Source: Stutzerimonas nosocomialis
GTDB taxonomy: Bacteria; Pseudomonadota; Gammaproteobacteria; Pseudomonadales; Pseudomonadaceae
Reading direction: 5' to 3'
DNA: 64,000 nucleotides
Assembly (NCBI RefSeq): GCF_005876855.1
Contig: NZ_QLAE01000009.1
Span: 1-64,000 of the forward strand
Of this stretch, positions 9,637-21,971 are shown piece after piece; the first letter of the stretch is position 1; each line of letters begins with the position of its first letter. Under the pieces are notes generated by a model. It was not told where the DNA came from. It worked only from the letters and a program-made list of their open reading frames with translations, and searched no databases. The position numbers and the translations under genes were made by a program.

Positions 9637-10401
9637 TCAGCGAAAGCCACGACGCTCCCGGATCAGGGCATAGGCATTGTGCAATTCACGGGTACGCTCG
9701 GTGGCATCGCGCACCTGCGCGGGCGAGGCGCCCGAACCGGCCAGCTTGTCGGGATGATGCTGGCTGAGCAGCTTTCGATAGGCGCGCTTGATCACCTGCA
9801 TCTCGCTGTCGGCGCGAACACCGAGCAGCTGCATGGCTTCCTCGTAGGCACCGCCGCGACTGGCGGGCGCGCCCTGCCGCCGCCCGGCGTCCCGGTCCTG
9901 AGCGGCAACCTCGTCGCGACTCCAGCCCAGCCACTTGCCCCACAGCATGATCAGCTCATGCTCCCGGGTGTTGACCCTACCTTCGGCACGTGCCATTCGC
10001 CAGCAGGCCTGCAGCACGGCAGCCGCCTGCTCGCGATCACGCAGCCGGCGTAACGGCTGACGCAGGCTGTCATCGCCGGATTTGCCGCGATAGAAGGCAT
10101 CGATGGCTTCACGCTGGCCCGCCTGGTCCAGCCCCCGTCGCTGCATTTCGGCGCGGGCGACGCGGATGTGCGCCTCGCTCACGCGCCCACCGCTCTTGGC
10201 CAGGCGCCCGAGCAGGACGAACAGCAAGGCTTCGCCCTGCAGCGGCGCCCCGCTTCGCATGCGCTCTCGCAGACTTGCCCAGGAGTCGAGCCCGAGGCGA
10301 CGATCCAGCACCTGCCCCAGCAGACCGCCGAGCAGGGCACCGGGAATGCTCGCCAGCAGCCAGCCTGCCAGCGCACCCAGCAAGGTGATGGGCCAGAACA
10401 T
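9637..10401 (-). CDS. djlA: DjlA-like membrane-anchored DnaJ co-chaperone
   Basis: The 254 residues show a short N-terminal glycine-rich membrane segment (MFWPITLLGALAGWLLASIPG). A central TerB-like helical region follows (about 60-150), then a C-terminal J domain with QHHPDKL carrying the HPD motif that stimulates DnaK. This order matches DjlA, an inner-membrane co-chaperone. The gene abuts murU with no spacer and is probably co-transcribed with amgK and murU. The link to wall recycling is positional only. Confidence 0.85.
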   Translation of the reverse strand: MFWPITLLGALAGWLLASIPGALLGGLLGQVLDRRLGLDSWASLRERMRSGAPLQGEALLFVLLGRLAKSGGRVSEAHIRVARAEMQRRGLDQAGQREAIDAFYRGKSGDDSLRQPLRRLRDREQAAAVLQACWRMARAEGRVNTREHELIMLWGKWLGWSRDEVAAQDRDAGRRQGAPASRGGAYEEAMQLLGVRADSEMQVIKRAYRKLLSQHHPDKLAGSGASPAQVRDATERTRELHNAYALIRERRGFR

Positions 10402-12086
<1,685 letters not shown>

Positions 12087-12215
12087 TTCAGGGTCTCCCT
12101 CGGCGCTAGCCGATAGTCGGGTCATGCTTTATTATCCAGAATCTTTTTCAGCCCATCGAGAGGCGGGCGGCCCAGCCGGCCGATGGCTCGCAGGAAGCCG
12201 GGACTAATAAACCAG

Positions 12216-14972
12216 ATGGCACTCAAATACCCCGCATTTCGCAAGAAATTTCCCTTACTGTTCACTGGTAGCCTGCTCGCTCTGCAACCAATGGCAGTCC
12301 CTTTCGTTATCGCAGCCGAGCAATTCGATTGCCAGCCTGGCCCCTCCGGCGGCTGGGCATGCGCCCCCAAGGCCACCAACACCGCACTGCCACCCCGCCC
12401 GGTACACAGCAGCAGCGCCGTCAGCAGCGCCGGCGCCCAGGCTCCGGCCAGCCGCGCGACCGAAACGCCGACCACCACGCTAGTCACCGAGAGCAAGGGA
12501 AAGGGCCTGGCTTCGCGTAGCGCCGACTACAGCCATCTGGACTGGGTGCCTCGCGACCAGCTCACCGCCGCACAGCTGGCCGAAGCCGGCCCCTATTGCG
12601 CCGGCGCCTATGTCGAGCCGGATCGCCCAGGCATGTTCGACGACACCCCGCTGAGCGAGGCGCCGACCTACGTTTCGGCGAAAGCCACCCGCTACGAGCA
12701 GGCGACCGAGACCGCCACACTGGCTGGCGACGTGCTCCTGCGCCAGGGCCGCATTCAGGTCGAAGCGGACGAGGCGAACCTCTACCAGCTGGAAAACCGC
12801 GGCGAGCTGACCGGCAACGTTCGTTTTCGCGACGCCGGCACCCTGGTGGTCGGCGACCGCGCCGAACTCTTTCTCGACAATGGCGAGGCCAAGATCGAGA
12901 ACGCCGAATACGTGGTACATGCCGGCAAGGTCCGCGGCAGCGCACTCTACGCCAAGCGCGAGGAGACCGCGATCGTCCGCCTCAAGGACGGTACCTACAC
13001 CCGCTGCGAGCCGGGCGACAACGCCTGGCACCTGGCCGGCAACAACGTCACCCTGGATCCCAACACCGGCCGCGGCACCGCGACCAACGTCACCCTGCGG
13101 GTCAAGAACGTGCCGGTGTTCTACACGCCGTACATCTATTTCCCGATCGACGACCGCCGCCAGTCAGGTTTCCTGACCCCGAGCATCAGCTCGTCGAGCA
13201 GCAACGGCGTCACCCTGCAGACGCCTTATTACTTCAACCTCGCGCCCAACTTCGACGCCACGCTCTACCCGCAGTACATGAGCGAGCGCGGCCTGCTGAT
13301 GGAAGGCGAGTTCCGCTACCTCACGCGCAGCAGCGAAGGCCAGTTCGGCGCCGCCTACCTGAACGACCGCGAAGACGAGCGCAAGCTGCAGTCCGAGTAC
13401 GAAGACCAGCGCTGGATGTACAGCCTGCAGCACCGCACCGGCCTCGACTCGCGCTGGCTCGCGGAGGTCGACTACACCGACATCAGCGACCCTTACTACT
13501 TCCAGGATCTCAGCACCGGCCTCGGCATCGATCGTCCCTCGCACCTCAACCAGCGCGGCATGCTGACCTACCGCGGCGACAGCTACGTCGCGCAGATCAA
13601 TGCCCACGCCTACGAACGCGCGACGGTCACCGACATCACCCCTTACGATCGCCTGCCGCAGATCACCCTGAACGGTGGCCTTCCCTTCCAGCCGGGCGGC
13701 CTGCAGTTCGGCTACGAGACCGAGTTCGTCAAGTTCCAGCGCAGCCTGCGCAGCGGCAACTTCATCAACGACAACGGCGCCCCCGAAGAATGGTATGACG
13801 AGCGCCTGCAGGGCCTGAACCGAGCGGAGGGCGAGCGCATCCACGTGGAACCGGGCGTCAGCCTGCCGCTTAACTGGGCCTGGGGCTTCCTGACGCCATC
13901 GGTCAAGTACGCCTATACCCAATACGACCTCGATATCGACGCCCAGGGCCGCGCCGGTCTCCCGGGCGAGTTCAATTCATCGCCCGACCGCAGCGTGCCG
14001 ATCCTGAGCGTCGACAGCGGCCTGTACTTCGACCGCGACACCCAGTGGTTCGGCCAGGGCTACCGTCAGACCCTCGAACCGCGGATGTTCTACCTCTATG
14101 TGCCGAACGAGGACCAGGACGACATTCCGGTCTTCGACACCAGCGAAACTCCGTTCAGCTACGCCTCGCTGTGGCGCGACAACCGCTTCAATGGCAACGA
14201 CCGCATCGGCGACGCCAACCAGGTCTCGCTGGGCGTCACCAGCCGCTGGATCGAGGCCAACGGCGTCGAGCGCCAGCGCATCAGCGTCGGCCAGGCGTTC
14301 TACTTCGAAGACCGCCGCGTGCAGATGCCGGGCATCGACTACCGCGACTTCGACCAGGCCCAGTCGTCGGTTTCGCCCTACGCCCTGGAATACCAGTACC
14401 GCTACAACCAGGACTGGCGCTTCACCTCCACCTTCAACTGGGACCCGGACACCCACACCACACGGTCGGGTAGCGCCATGTTCCACTACCAGGCGGCGGA
14501 CAACCCGAACAAGATCGTCAACATCGGCTATCGCTATCGCAACGACACCATCCGTTTCGACCAGGCGACCGGTACCTGGAAATACAACGACGATTTCGGC
14601 AACCCGGGCGATGCCGACTACATCAAGGACTACTACAAGATCAACCAGCACGACTTCTCCACCATCTGGCCAATCGTGCCGCAGTGGAGCGCGATCGCGC
14701 GCTGGCAGTACGACTACGGCCGCAACCGTACGCTGGAGGCGTTCGGCGGCTTCGAGTACGACACCTGCTGCTGGAAGCTTCGTCTGATCAATCGCTACTG
14801 GATCGACAACGACGAGACCAGCCTCAACCCACGCCTCAACGACGAGCCGGACCGTGGCATTTTCCTCCAGATCGTCCTCAAGGGGCTCGGCGGCGTATTC
14901 GGCGCTTCGACCGAGTCTTTCCTGGACCAAGGCATTCAAGGTTACCGTGAACGTGAAGACCAAGCTTTCTGA
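12216..14972 (+). CDS. lptD: LptD, outer-membrane LPS assembly protein
   Basis: A 918-residue outer-membrane protein that inserts lipopolysaccharide into the outer leaflet as a partner of LptE. A signal peptide (about 1-33) is followed by a Pseudomonas-type extension and an OstA-like periplasmic beta-jellyroll (about 150-280). The rest is a long beta-barrel rich in aromatic strand ends. The adjacent Cys pair in DTCCWK near the C-terminus matches the disulphide cysteines of the family. The start at 12216 ([15 protein letters not shown]) matches P. aeruginosa and is 11 residues shorter than the longest frame. The downstream surA gene overlaps its end. Confidence 0.96.
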   Translation: MALKYPAFRKKFPLLFTGSLLALQPMAVPFVIAAEQFDCQPGPSGGWACAPKATNTALPPRPVHSSSAVSSAGAQAPASRATETPTTTLVTESKGKGLASRSADYSHLDWVPRDQLTAAQLAEAGPYCAGAYVEPDRPGMFDDTPLSEAPTYVSAKATRYEQATETATLAGDVLLRQGRIQVEADEANLYQLENRGELTGNVRFRDAGTLVVGDRAELFLDNGEAKIENAEYVVHAGKVRGSALYAKREETAIVRLKDGTYTRCEPGDNAWHLAGNNVTLDPNTGRGTATNVTLRVKNVPVFYTPYIYFPIDDRRQSGFLTPSISSSSSNGVTLQTPYYFNLAPNFDATLYPQYMSERGLLMEGEFRYLTRSSEGQFGAAYLNDREDERKLQSEYEDQRWMYSLQHRTGLDSRWLAEVDYTDISDPYYFQDLSTGLGIDRPSHLNQRGMLTYRGDSYVAQINAHAYERATVTDITPYDRLPQITLNGGLPFQPGGLQFGYETEFVKFQRSLRSGNFINDNGAPEEWYDERLQGLNRAEGERIHVEPGVSLPLNWAWGFLTPSVKYAYTQYDLDIDAQGRAGLPGEFNSSPDRSVPILSVDSGLYFDRDTQWFGQGYRQTLEPRMFYLYVPNEDQDDIPVFDTSETPFSYASLWRDNRFNGNDRIGDANQVSLGVTSRWIEANGVERQRISVGQAFYFEDRRVQMPGIDYRDFDQAQSSVSPYALEYQYRYNQDWRFTSTFNWDPDTHTTRSGSAMFHYQAADNPNKIVNIGYRYRNDTIRFDQATGTWKYNDDFGNPGDADYIKDYYKINQHDFSTIWPIVPQWSAIARWQYDYGRNRTLEAFGGFEYDTCCWKLRLINRYWIDNDETSLNPRLNDEPDRGIFLQIVLKGLGGVFGASTESFLDQGIQGYREREDQAF

Positions 14973-16251
14973 TCTCCTGCGCCCGCTGATGCTGGGCGCC
15001 CTGCTCCTGAGCGGCGCGACCGCCGCCACCGCCCAGGTGCAACCGCTGGACCGTGTCGTGGCCATCGTCGACAACGACGTCATCATGCAAAGCCAGCTCG
15101 ACCAGCGTGTCCGTGAAGTCCAGCAGACGATCGGCAGGCGCGGCGCCGAGCTGCCCTCCGACGACGTCCTGCGCACCCAGGTGCTCGAACGCCTGATCAC
15201 CGAGAACCTGCAGTTGCAGATGGGCGAGCGCTCCGGCATCCGCATCTCCGACGAGGAACTCAACCAGGCCATGGGCACCATCGCCCAGCGCAACAACATG
15301 ACCCTCGAACAGTTCCGGACAGCGCTGGCGGGGGACGGCCTGACCCTGGAAGACGCCCGTGAGCAGATCCGTCGCGAAATGGTGATCAGCCGCGTGCGCC
15401 AGCGCCGGATTGCCGAGCGGGTGCAGGTCTCCAACCAGGAGGTGCAGAACTTCCTCAGGTCGGACCTGGGCAAGATGCAGCTGTCCGAAGAGTACCGCCT
15501 GGCCAACATCTTGATCCCGGTGCCCGAGTCGGCAGACTCGGCAACCGTGCAGGCCGCCGAGCGCAGCGCCAACGAAACCTACCAGCAGCTGCAGCAGGGC
15601 GCCGACTTCGGCCAGCTCGCCGTATCCCGCTCCGCCAGCGAGAACGCCCTCGAAGGCGGCGAGATGGGCTGGCGCAAGGCGGCGCAGCTGCCACCGCCGT
15701 TCGACTCCCTGGTACAGGGCATGCAGGTCGGCCAGGTCACCGAACCGATCCGCACGCCGCCCGGCTTCATCCTGGTCAAGCTGCTGGAAAAGCGCGGCGG
15801 CGAGACCCAGGTCCGGGACGAAGTCCACGTACGCCATATCCTGATCAAGCCCAGCGAGATCCGCAGCAACGAGGAGAGCCGCCGGCTCGTCCAGCGCCTG
15901 CATGACCGTATCAGCGCCGGCGAAGACTTCGCCGAACTGGCCCGCAGCTTCTCCGAAGACCCGGGCTCGGCGCTCAACGGCGGCGACCTCAACTGGGTCG
16001 ACCCCAACTCGCTGGTCCCCGAATTCCGCGAGGTCATGGCCAACACCGCTTCCGGGCAACTCTCCGCACCGTTCCAAAGCCCCTATGGCTGGCACATCCT
16101 GGAAGTCCTGGGCCGCCGCGCCACCGACGCCAGCGAAGAGTTCCGCGAACAGCAGGCCATGACCATCCTGCGCAACCGCAAGTACGACGAAGAGCTGCAG
16201 GCCTGGCTGCGTCAGATTCGCGACGAAGCCTACGTGGAAATCAAGATCTGA
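14953..16251 (+). CDS. surA: SurA periplasmic chaperone and peptidyl-prolyl isomerase
   Basis: A 432-residue exported chaperone for outer-membrane proteins, including LptD. It has a signal peptide (to about residue 25), an N-terminal chaperone domain starting [19 protein letters not shown], and two parvulin domains. The second parvulin begins [11 protein letters not shown]. The start is GTG and overlaps the end of lptD by about 20 bp. GTG at 14947 is an equally possible start two residues longer, because AAGG lies five bases before it. Coupling to lptD matches their shared role in envelope assembly. Confidence 0.95.
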   Translation: MKTKLSDLLRPLMLGALLLSGATAATAQVQPLDRVVAIVDNDVIMQSQLDQRVREVQQTIGRRGAELPSDDVLRTQVLERLITENLQLQMGERSGIRISDEELNQAMGTIAQRNNMTLEQFRTALAGDGLTLEDAREQIRREMVISRVRQRRIAERVQVSNQEVQNFLRSDLGKMQLSEEYRLANILIPVPESADSATVQAAERSANETYQQLQQGADFGQLAVSRSASENALEGGEMGWRKAAQLPPPFDSLVQGMQVGQVTEPIRTPPGFILVKLLEKRGGETQVRDEVHVRHILIKPSEIRSNEESRRLVQRLHDRISAGEDFAELARSFSEDPGSALNGGDLNWVDPNSLVPEFREVMANTASGQLSAPFQSPYGWHILEVLGRRATDASEEFREQQAMTILRNRKYDEELQAWLRQIRDEAYVEIKI

Positions 16252-16262
16252 GGCGCCCGCCG

Positions 16263-17246
16263 ATGATCGTCAGACGCTTCGCCCTCACCCCTGGCGAACC
16301 GGCAGGCATAGGTCCGGACCTGTGCCTGCTGCTGGCCGGCTCGGCACATCCCCATGTCCTCATCGCCATCGCCAGCCACGCCCTTCTGAGTGACAGGGCA
16401 GCCGCCCTCGGGCTCGCCACCCGCCCGCAGTGCGTCACGCCCGACGCCTGGCCCAGCGAGCCGGCACCTGCCGGCACGCTGTACGTCTGGGACACGCCCC
16501 TCGCCCAGCCCGCCGAGCCCGGACACCTCCAGGCCGCCAACGCACCCTATGTGCTCGAGACCCTGACGCGGGCCGCGCAGGGCTGCCTGGACGGCAGCTT
16601 TGCCGGCATGATCACCGCCCCGGTGCACAAGGGCGTGATCAACGATGCCGGTATCGCCTTTTCGGGCCATACCGAATTCCTGGCGCAACTGACCGGCACA
16701 CCGCAGGTGGTGATGATGCTCGCCACCCACGGGCTCCGAGTCGCACTGGTGACGACGCACCTGCCGCTCAAGGATGTCGCGGCGTCGATCACGCCCCAGC
16801 GCCTGGAAGAGGTCACCCGGATCCTGTATGCCGACCTTCGGGACAAGTTCGGCATCGGCTCCCCTCGCATCCTGGTCTGCGGGCTCAACCCCCACGCCGG
16901 CGAAGGTGGGCACCTGGGGCGCGAGGAGATCGAGATCATCGAGCCCACGCTGCAGCGCCTGCGGGACGAGGGCATGGATCTGGTCGGCCCCCTGCCGGCC
17001 GACACCCTGTTCAGCCCGAAGAACCTCGAGCGCTGCGACGCGGTGCTCGCGATGTATCACGACCAGGGCCTTCCGGTGCTCAAGTACAAGGGTTTCGGCG
17101 CCGCGGTCAACGTTACCCTCGGGCTGCCCATCGTGCGCACCTCGGTCGACCACGGCACGGCGCTGGACCTGGCAGGCACCGGCCGTATCGACACCGGCAG
17201 CCTGCAGGTCGCGCTGGAAACCGCCTACCAGATGACCGGCCGATAG
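16263..17246 (+). CDS. pdxA: 4-hydroxythreonine-4-phosphate dehydrogenase (PdxA)
   Basis: A 327-residue NAD-dependent enzyme of pyridoxal phosphate synthesis. Opening [13 protein letters not shown], the block [14 protein letters not shown], the metal ligand region FSGHTEFLA and the later [16 protein letters not shown] and [10 protein letters not shown] are all characteristic. It lies 11 bp after surA and 100 bp before rsmA, in the order surA-pdxA-rsmA-apaG-apaH that is conserved through gammaproteobacteria. Confidence 0.96.
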   Translation: MIVRRFALTPGEPAGIGPDLCLLLAGSAHPHVLIAIASHALLSDRAAALGLATRPQCVTPDAWPSEPAPAGTLYVWDTPLAQPAEPGHLQAANAPYVLETLTRAAQGCLDGSFAGMITAPVHKGVINDAGIAFSGHTEFLAQLTGTPQVVMMLATHGLRVALVTTHLPLKDVAASITPQRLEEVTRILYADLRDKFGIGSPRILVCGLNPHAGEGGHLGREEIEIIEPTLQRLRDEGMDLVGPLPADTLFSPKNLERCDAVLAMYHDQGLPVLKYKGFGAAVNVTLGLPIVRTSVDHGTALDLAGTGRIDTGSLQVALETAYQMTGR

Positions 17247-17290
17247 CCATCGCAGCGGCACAGTGCGCGCCGCGCTACCGGCATCAGCGT

Positions 17291-17296
17291 TATAAT
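17291..17296 (+). promoter_or_regulatory. Candidate -10 element upstream of rsmA
   Basis: A perfect TATAAT lies 50 bp before the rsmA start, in the 100-bp gap after pdxA. No convincing -35 hexamer is seen 16-18 bp upstream, so promoter function is uncertain. Confidence 0.35.
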
Positions 17297-17346
17297 CTCT
17301 CCTTTTGCATCGGCCCAAGCACCGCTCGGGCCATCGGGAGCTTTGC

Positions 17347-18144
17347 ATGGCGGAAACCTATCAGCACCGTGCGCGCAAGCGTTTCGGCCAGAACTTCCTG
17401 CACGACGCCGGCGTGATCCATCGCATCCTGCGCGCCATTCATCCCCGCGAAGGCGAGCGCCTGGTGGAGATCGGCCCCGGCCAGGGCGCCTTGACCGAAG
17501 GCCTGCTGGGCAGCGGCGCACAGCTGGACGTGGTGGAACTGGACCTCGACCTGATTCCGATCCTGCAGAGCAAGTTCGCCGATCGCGCCAACTTCACGCT
17601 GCATCAGGGCGACGCGCTGAAGTTCGACTTCGCGCGCCTGGGCGGCGAGCCGGGCAGCCTGCGCATCGTCGGCAACCTGCCCTACAACATCTCCACGCCG
17701 CTGATTTTCCATCTGCTCGAACACGCCCACCTGATCCGCGACATGCATTTCATGCTGCAGAAGGAGGTGGTCGAACGCCTGGCCGCGCAGCCCGGTGGCG
17801 GCGACTGGGGTCGTCTGTCGCTGATGGTGCAGTACCACTGCCGCGTCGAACACCTGTTCAATGTCGGCCCGGGCGCGTTCAATCCGGCGCCGAAGGTCGA
17901 CTCGGCCATCGTCCGCCTGGTCCCGCACGAGACACTGCCTCATCCGGCACGCGACCCCCGGCAACTGGAACGGGTGGTGCGCGAAGCCTTCAACCAGCGC
18001 CGCAAGACCCTGCGCAACACCCTCAAGGGACTTCTCGATGCCGATGCCATCGAGGCCGCCGGCGTCGACGGCAGTCTGCGACCCGAACAGCTCGACCTCG
18101 CCGCCTTCGTTCGGCTGGCGAACCAGCTTTCCGACCGCGCCTAA
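17347..18144 (+). CDS. rsmA: 16S rRNA dimethyladenosine transferase (RsmA/KsgA)
   Basis: A 265-residue methyltransferase that dimethylates A1518 and A1519 in helix 45 of 16S rRNA late in 30S assembly. It shows [14 protein letters not shown], the SAM motif [14 protein letters not shown] and the catalytic NLPY in [11 protein letters not shown]. The start [11 protein letters not shown] matches Pseudomonas orthologues, and the longer frame would add 14 unrelated residues. It begins the rsmA-apaG-apaH-glpE run. Confidence 0.97.
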   Translation: MAETYQHRARKRFGQNFLHDAGVIHRILRAIHPREGERLVEIGPGQGALTEGLLGSGAQLDVVELDLDLIPILQSKFADRANFTLHQGDALKFDFARLGGEPGSLRIVGNLPYNISTPLIFHLLEHAHLIRDMHFMLQKEVVERLAAQPGGGDWGRLSLMVQYHCRVEHLFNVGPGAFNPAPKVDSAIVRLVPHETLPHPARDPRQLERVVREAFNQRRKTLRNTLKGLLDADAIEAAGVDGSLRPEQLDLAAFVRLANQLSDRA

Positions 18145-18165
18145 CCCGCCTTTCGAGAGAATGCC

Positions 18166-18546
18166 ATGACCGATCCCCGCTACCGGATAGACGTCAGCGT
18201 CGCGACCCAGTACCTGCCGGCGCAATCGCAGCCGGAACAAAACCGCTTTGCCTTTGCCTACACCGTAACCATCGAAAACAAAGGCCAGCTCCCTGCCCAG
18301 CTGCTTTCGCGCCACTGGATCATCACCAATGGCGACGGCCAGGTTCAGGAAGTCCGCGGCGACGGTGTGGTCGGCGAGCAGCCGCTCATCGCCCCCGGAC
18401 AGCGACACGTCTACACCAGCGGCACACTGATGGAGACCCGGGTAGGCAGCATGCAGGGCAGCTACGCCATGCTGGCCGAGGACGGGTGTGAATTCGAAGC
18501 CGTGATCGCGCCGTTCCGGCTGGCCGTACCCGGAGCATTGCATTGA
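18166..18546 (+). CDS. apaG: ApaG (Co2+/Mg2+ efflux-associated protein)
   Basis: A 126-residue single-domain beta-sandwich protein. The conserved core includes [23 protein letters not shown] and [11 protein letters not shown]. ApaG is always linked to apaH and has been associated with divalent metal resistance, but its biochemical role is not settled. It overlaps apaH by four bases, indicating coupled translation. Confidence 0.95.
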   Translation: MTDPRYRIDVSVATQYLPAQSQPEQNRFAFAYTVTIENKGQLPAQLLSRHWIITNGDGQVQEVRGDGVVGEQPLIAPGQRHVYTSGTLMETRVGSMQGSYAMLAEDGCEFEAVIAPFRLAVPGALH

Positions 18547-19367
18547 CCACCTACGCTGTCGGCGACCTGCAGGGTTGCCTGGATCCGCTGCTCTGCCTGC
18601 TCAGGCAGGTCGACTTCAGCCCCTCGCGCGATTGCCTGTGGCTCGCCGGGGACCTGGTCAACCGTGGCCCGCAGTCCCTCGAAGCGCTTCGCTACGTACG
18701 CGAACTGGGCGGCTCGGCCGTCACCGTGCTCGGCAACCATGACCTTCACCTGCTGGCCGTGGCGCATAACGTCGAGCGGATGAAGAAGAACGACACCCTC
18801 AAGCCGATCCTCATGGCCGACGACCGGGCGGACCTGATCGACTGGCTGCGCCGGCAGAAACTCGTGCACCACGATGCCGACCGTGAGGTGACCATGGTGC
18901 ATGCGGGCATTCCCCCCCAGTGGACGCTGACCAAGGCACTGCGGCGCGCGGCCGAGGTGGAACAGGCTCTGCAGAACGACGAGACACTGATGCCCTACCT
19001 CGACGGCATGTACGGCAACCAGCCGGCCAAGTGGAGCAAGGATCTGCACGGCGTGACGCGCCTGCGCGTGATCACCAACTATTTCACCCGCATGCGCTTC
19101 TGCACTGCCGACGGCACCCTCGAATTCGCCGCCAAGGAAGGTACCGATTCGGCGCCGCCCGGCTACGCTCCCTGGTTCAGCCACCCGAATCGCAAGATGC
19201 GCGGACAGAAGCTGATCTTCGGCCACTGGGCCGCGCTGGAAGGCAAGTGCGATGAACCCAACGTCTACGCACTCGATACCGGATGCGTCTGGGGTAACGA
19301 GATGACGCTGATGAACGTCGACAGTGGCGAACTGCATCACTGCGACTGCAACGAGGTTTCGACATGA
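18543..19367 (+). CDS. apaH: Diadenosine tetraphosphatase, symmetrical (ApaH)
   Basis: A 274-residue calcineurin-like phosphoesterase that splits Ap4A into two ADP and can remove Np4 caps from RNA. Metal-binding motifs are in order: [22 protein letters not shown] and LGNHDLHLL, then HAGIPPQW and GHWAALEG. The start codon here is TTG ([11 protein letters not shown]), overlapping the apaG end. Downstream glpE overlaps by four bases. Confidence 0.95.
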   Translation: MTTYAVGDLQGCLDPLLCLLRQVDFSPSRDCLWLAGDLVNRGPQSLEALRYVRELGGSAVTVLGNHDLHLLAVAHNVERMKKNDTLKPILMADDRADLIDWLRRQKLVHHDADREVTMVHAGIPPQWTLTKALRRAAEVEQALQNDETLMPYLDGMYGNQPAKWSKDLHGVTRLRVITNYFTRMRFCTADGTLEFAAKEGTDSAPPGYAPWFSHPNRKMRGQKLIFGHWAALEGKCDEPNVYALDTGCVWGNEMTLMNVDSGELHHCDCNEVST

Positions 19368-19690
19368 CAGAATTCAAACGCATCGCCCCCGAACAGGCAC
19401 AGGCCCTGCGCAGCCATGGCGCGGTGGTGGTCGACATCCGCGACCCGCAGAGCTTCGCCAACGGGCACATCGCCGGCGCCACGCACCTGGACAACCACTC
19501 GCTGCCCGACTTCATCGCCGGCGCCGATTTCGACCAGCCGCTGATCGTGACCTGCTATCACGGCCACTCAAGTCAGAGCGCCGCCGCCTACCTGGCCCAC
19601 CAGGGGTTTTCCGACGTCTACAGCCTCGACGGCGGCTTCGAGCTCTGGCGCAGCACCTTCCCCGGCGACGTCGCGCAGTCCGACGCGTAA
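19364..19690 (+). CDS. glpE: Thiosulfate sulfurtransferase GlpE (single-domain rhodanese)
   Basis: A 108-residue cytoplasmic rhodanese that moves sulfane sulfur from thiosulfate to cyanide or thioredoxin. The active-site loop reads CYHGHSS, with the persulfide Cys about residue 65, exactly the GlpE form. It is the last gene of the rsmA-apaG-apaH-glpE run and overlaps apaH by four bases. Confidence 0.93.
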   Translation: MTEFKRIAPEQAQALRSHGAVVVDIRDPQSFANGHIAGATHLDNHSLPDFIAGADFDQPLIVTCYHGHSSQSAAAYLAHQGFSDVYSLDGGFELWRSTFPGDVAQSDA

Positions 19691-19708
19691 ATTTCGTCTC
19701 TCCTCCGC

Positions 19709-19729
19709 AGCCCGCGCACCCCGCGGGCT
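19709..19729 (+). terminator. Stem-loop after glpE
   Basis: AGCCCGCG pairs exactly with CGCGGGCT around a five-base loop, 18 bp past the glpE stop. No T tract follows, so it may be a weak or Rho-assisted terminator, or only an mRNA 3'-end stabiliser. Confidence 0.35.
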
Positions 19730-19962
19730 CGCCCACCGGGCAAGGTGTCCGGTGACACAGATTTACATCCTCGCCCTTGTATTCACCGAAACCGAACTAT
19801 CCTTAACTGCAGGCCATCCATACTGGAAAGCCCGTACCGGCTTTTTGGGCCTTTGGTTCGACCATGAGGGTGTTCGGGGGAACTCCATTTGGCCGGCTCC
19901 GTCGGTCGCCTCCTGAAAACTGCATGATCGCACCCGGCCCGAGCATCGACCGAGGTGAAGTC

Positions 19963-21885
19963 ATGAGCATTTTCAGCCACTTCCAGCAACGCTTCGAATC
20001 GACACGCCAGGAGGAGTATTCGCTGCAGGAGTATCTCGATCTGTGCAAACAGGAGCCCAGCACTTACGCCTCGGCGGCCGAGCGGCTGCTCATGGCGATC
20101 GGCGAACCCGAACTCCTCGATACCTCCACCGACCCGCGGATGTCGCGCATCTTTTCCAACAAGGTGATCCGCCGCTACCCCGCCTTCGCCGACTTCCACG
20201 GGATGGAAGACTGCATCGAGCAGATCGTCTCCTACTTCCGCCATGCCGCTCAGGGCCTGGAAGAGAAGAAACAGATCCTCTACCTCCTGGGCCCTGTGGG
20301 CGGTGGCAAGTCCTCGCTGGCCGAGAAGCTCAAGCAGTTGATGGAGAAGGTGCCCTTCTACGCCATCAAGGGCTCCCCGGTGTTCGAATCGCCGCTGGGG
20401 CTGTTCAACCCGGCCGAAGACGCGCAGATCCTCGAAGAGGACTACGGCATTCCGCAGCGCTACCTCAATTCGATCATGTCCCCCTGGGCGACCAAGCGCC
20501 TGCAGGAGTTCGGCGGCGACATTAGCCAGTTCCGCGTGGTCAAGCTCTACCCCTCGATCCTCAACCAGATCGCCGTGGCCAAGACCGAGCCGGGCGACGA
20601 GAACAACCAGGACATCTCCGCCCTGGTGGGCAAGGTGGATATCCGCAAGCTGGAGGAATTCCCGCAGAACGATGCCGATGCCTACAGCTACTCGGGCGCT
20701 CTGTGCCGGGCCAACCAGGGCCTGATGGAGTTCGTCGAGATGTTCAAGGCGCCGATCAAGGTGCTGCATCCGTTGCTGACCGCTACCCAGGAAGGTAACT
20801 ACAACAGCACCGAAGGCCTCGGCGCGATCCCTTTCAACGGCATTCTGCTGGCGCACTCCAACGAGTCGGAATGGCACAGCTTCCGCAACAACAAGAACAA
20901 CGAGGCCTTCATCGACCGGATCTACATCGTCAAGGTGCCCTACTGCCTGCGCGTGTCGGACGAGGTGAAGATCTACGACAAGCTGCTGGTCAACAGCTCG
21001 CTCTCCCGCGCCCATTGCGCGCCCGACACGCTGAAGATGCTCGCCCAGTTCTCGGTGCTGTCGCGCCTGAAGGAGCCGGAAAACTCCAACATCTACTCGA
21101 AGATGCGCGTCTACGACGGCGAGAACCTCAAGGACACCGACCCCAAGGCGAAGTCGATCCAGGAATACCGCGACTCGGCTGGCGTCGACGAGGGCATGAA
21201 CGGCCTGTCGACACGCTTCGCCTTCAAGATCCTGTCCAAGGTGTTCAACTTCGATCCCCACGAGATCGCCGCCAACCCGGTCCACCTGCTCTATGTGCTC
21301 GAACAGCAGATCGAGCAGGAGCAGTTCCCCGCCGAGGTCCGCGAGCGCTACCTGCGCTACATCAAGGAATACCTGGCACCGCGCTACATAGAGTTCATCG
21401 GCAAGGAGATCCAGACCGCGTACCTGGAGTCCTACAGCGAATACGGGCAGAACATCTTCGACCGCTACGTGCTGTACGCCGATTTCTGGATCCAGGACCA
21501 GGAATACCGCGACCCGGAGACCGGGGAGATCCTCAACCGCGTGGCGCTGAACGAGGAACTGGAGAAGATCGAGAAACCCGCCGGCATCAGCAACCCGAAG
21601 GACTTCCGCAACGAGATCGTCAACTTCGTGCTGCGTGCCCGGGCCAACAACAACGGCAAGAACCCCACCTGGCTCAGCTACGAGAAACTGCGGGTGGTCA
21701 TCGAGAAGAAGATGTTCTCCAACACCGAGGACCTGCTCCCAGTCATCAGTTTCAACGCCAAGGCCAGCAAGGAGGATCAGCAGAAACACAACGACTTCGT
21801 CGTCCGCATGGTCGAGCGCGGCTACACCGAGAAGCAGGTTCGCCTGCTCTCCGAGTGGTACCTGCGGGTCCGTAAATCGCAGTAA
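19963..21885 (+). CDS. prkA: PrkA family serine protein kinase (YeaG-like)
   Basis: The 640 residues match the family. An AAA-type N-terminal domain carries the Walker A GPVGGGKSSLAEKLK near residue 110, and a C-terminal PrkA kinase-like domain follows. In enterics YeaG is a stress-, starvation- and RpoS-linked kinase. The start MSIFSHFQQRFES has GAGG upstream (cgaggtgaagtc). The longest frame would add 33 residues. It heads prkA-yeaH-spoVR, a trio conserved in proteobacteria. The 270 bp upstream hold no gene. Confidence 0.94.
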   Translation: MSIFSHFQQRFESTRQEEYSLQEYLDLCKQEPSTYASAAERLLMAIGEPELLDTSTDPRMSRIFSNKVIRRYPAFADFHGMEDCIEQIVSYFRHAAQGLEEKKQILYLLGPVGGGKSSLAEKLKQLMEKVPFYAIKGSPVFESPLGLFNPAEDAQILEEDYGIPQRYLNSIMSPWATKRLQEFGGDISQFRVVKLYPSILNQIAVAKTEPGDENNQDISALVGKVDIRKLEEFPQNDADAYSYSGALCRANQGLMEFVEMFKAPIKVLHPLLTATQEGNYNSTEGLGAIPFNGILLAHSNESEWHSFRNNKNNEAFIDRIYIVKVPYCLRVSDEVKIYDKLLVNSSLSRAHCAPDTLKMLAQFSVLSRLKEPENSNIYSKMRVYDGENLKDTDPKAKSIQEYRDSAGVDEGMNGLSTRFAFKILSKVFNFDPHEIAANPVHLLYVLEQQIEQEQFPAEVRERYLRYIKEYLAPRYIEFIGKEIQTAYLESYSEYGQNIFDRYVLYADFWIQDQEYRDPETGEILNRVALNEELEKIEKPAGISNPKDFRNEIVNFVLRARANNNGKNPTWLSYEKLRVVIEKKMFSNTEDLLPVISFNAKASKEDQQKHNDFVVRMVERGYTEKQVRLLSEWYLRVRKSQ

Positions 21886-21889
21886 AAGC

Positions 21890-21954
21890 AGCTGGAAGCC
21901 TGAAGCCGGAGGCATGAAGCAGTCCCTCCAGCTTCGGGCTCATGACTTCCAGCT
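21890..21954. repeat. Long imperfect inverted repeat between prkA and yeaH
   Basis: Outer arms AGCTGGAAG (21890-21898) and CTTCCAGCT (21946-21954) are perfectly complementary. Pairing continues imperfectly inward through two arms of about 23 bases each. The element fills almost the whole 86-bp gap between two genes of one likely operon. It could adjust the prkA to yeaH expression ratio or be a copy of a dispersed repeat. Neither is shown. Confidence 0.6.
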
Positions 21955-21971
21955 CAGCCCGGAGGGCTCAT

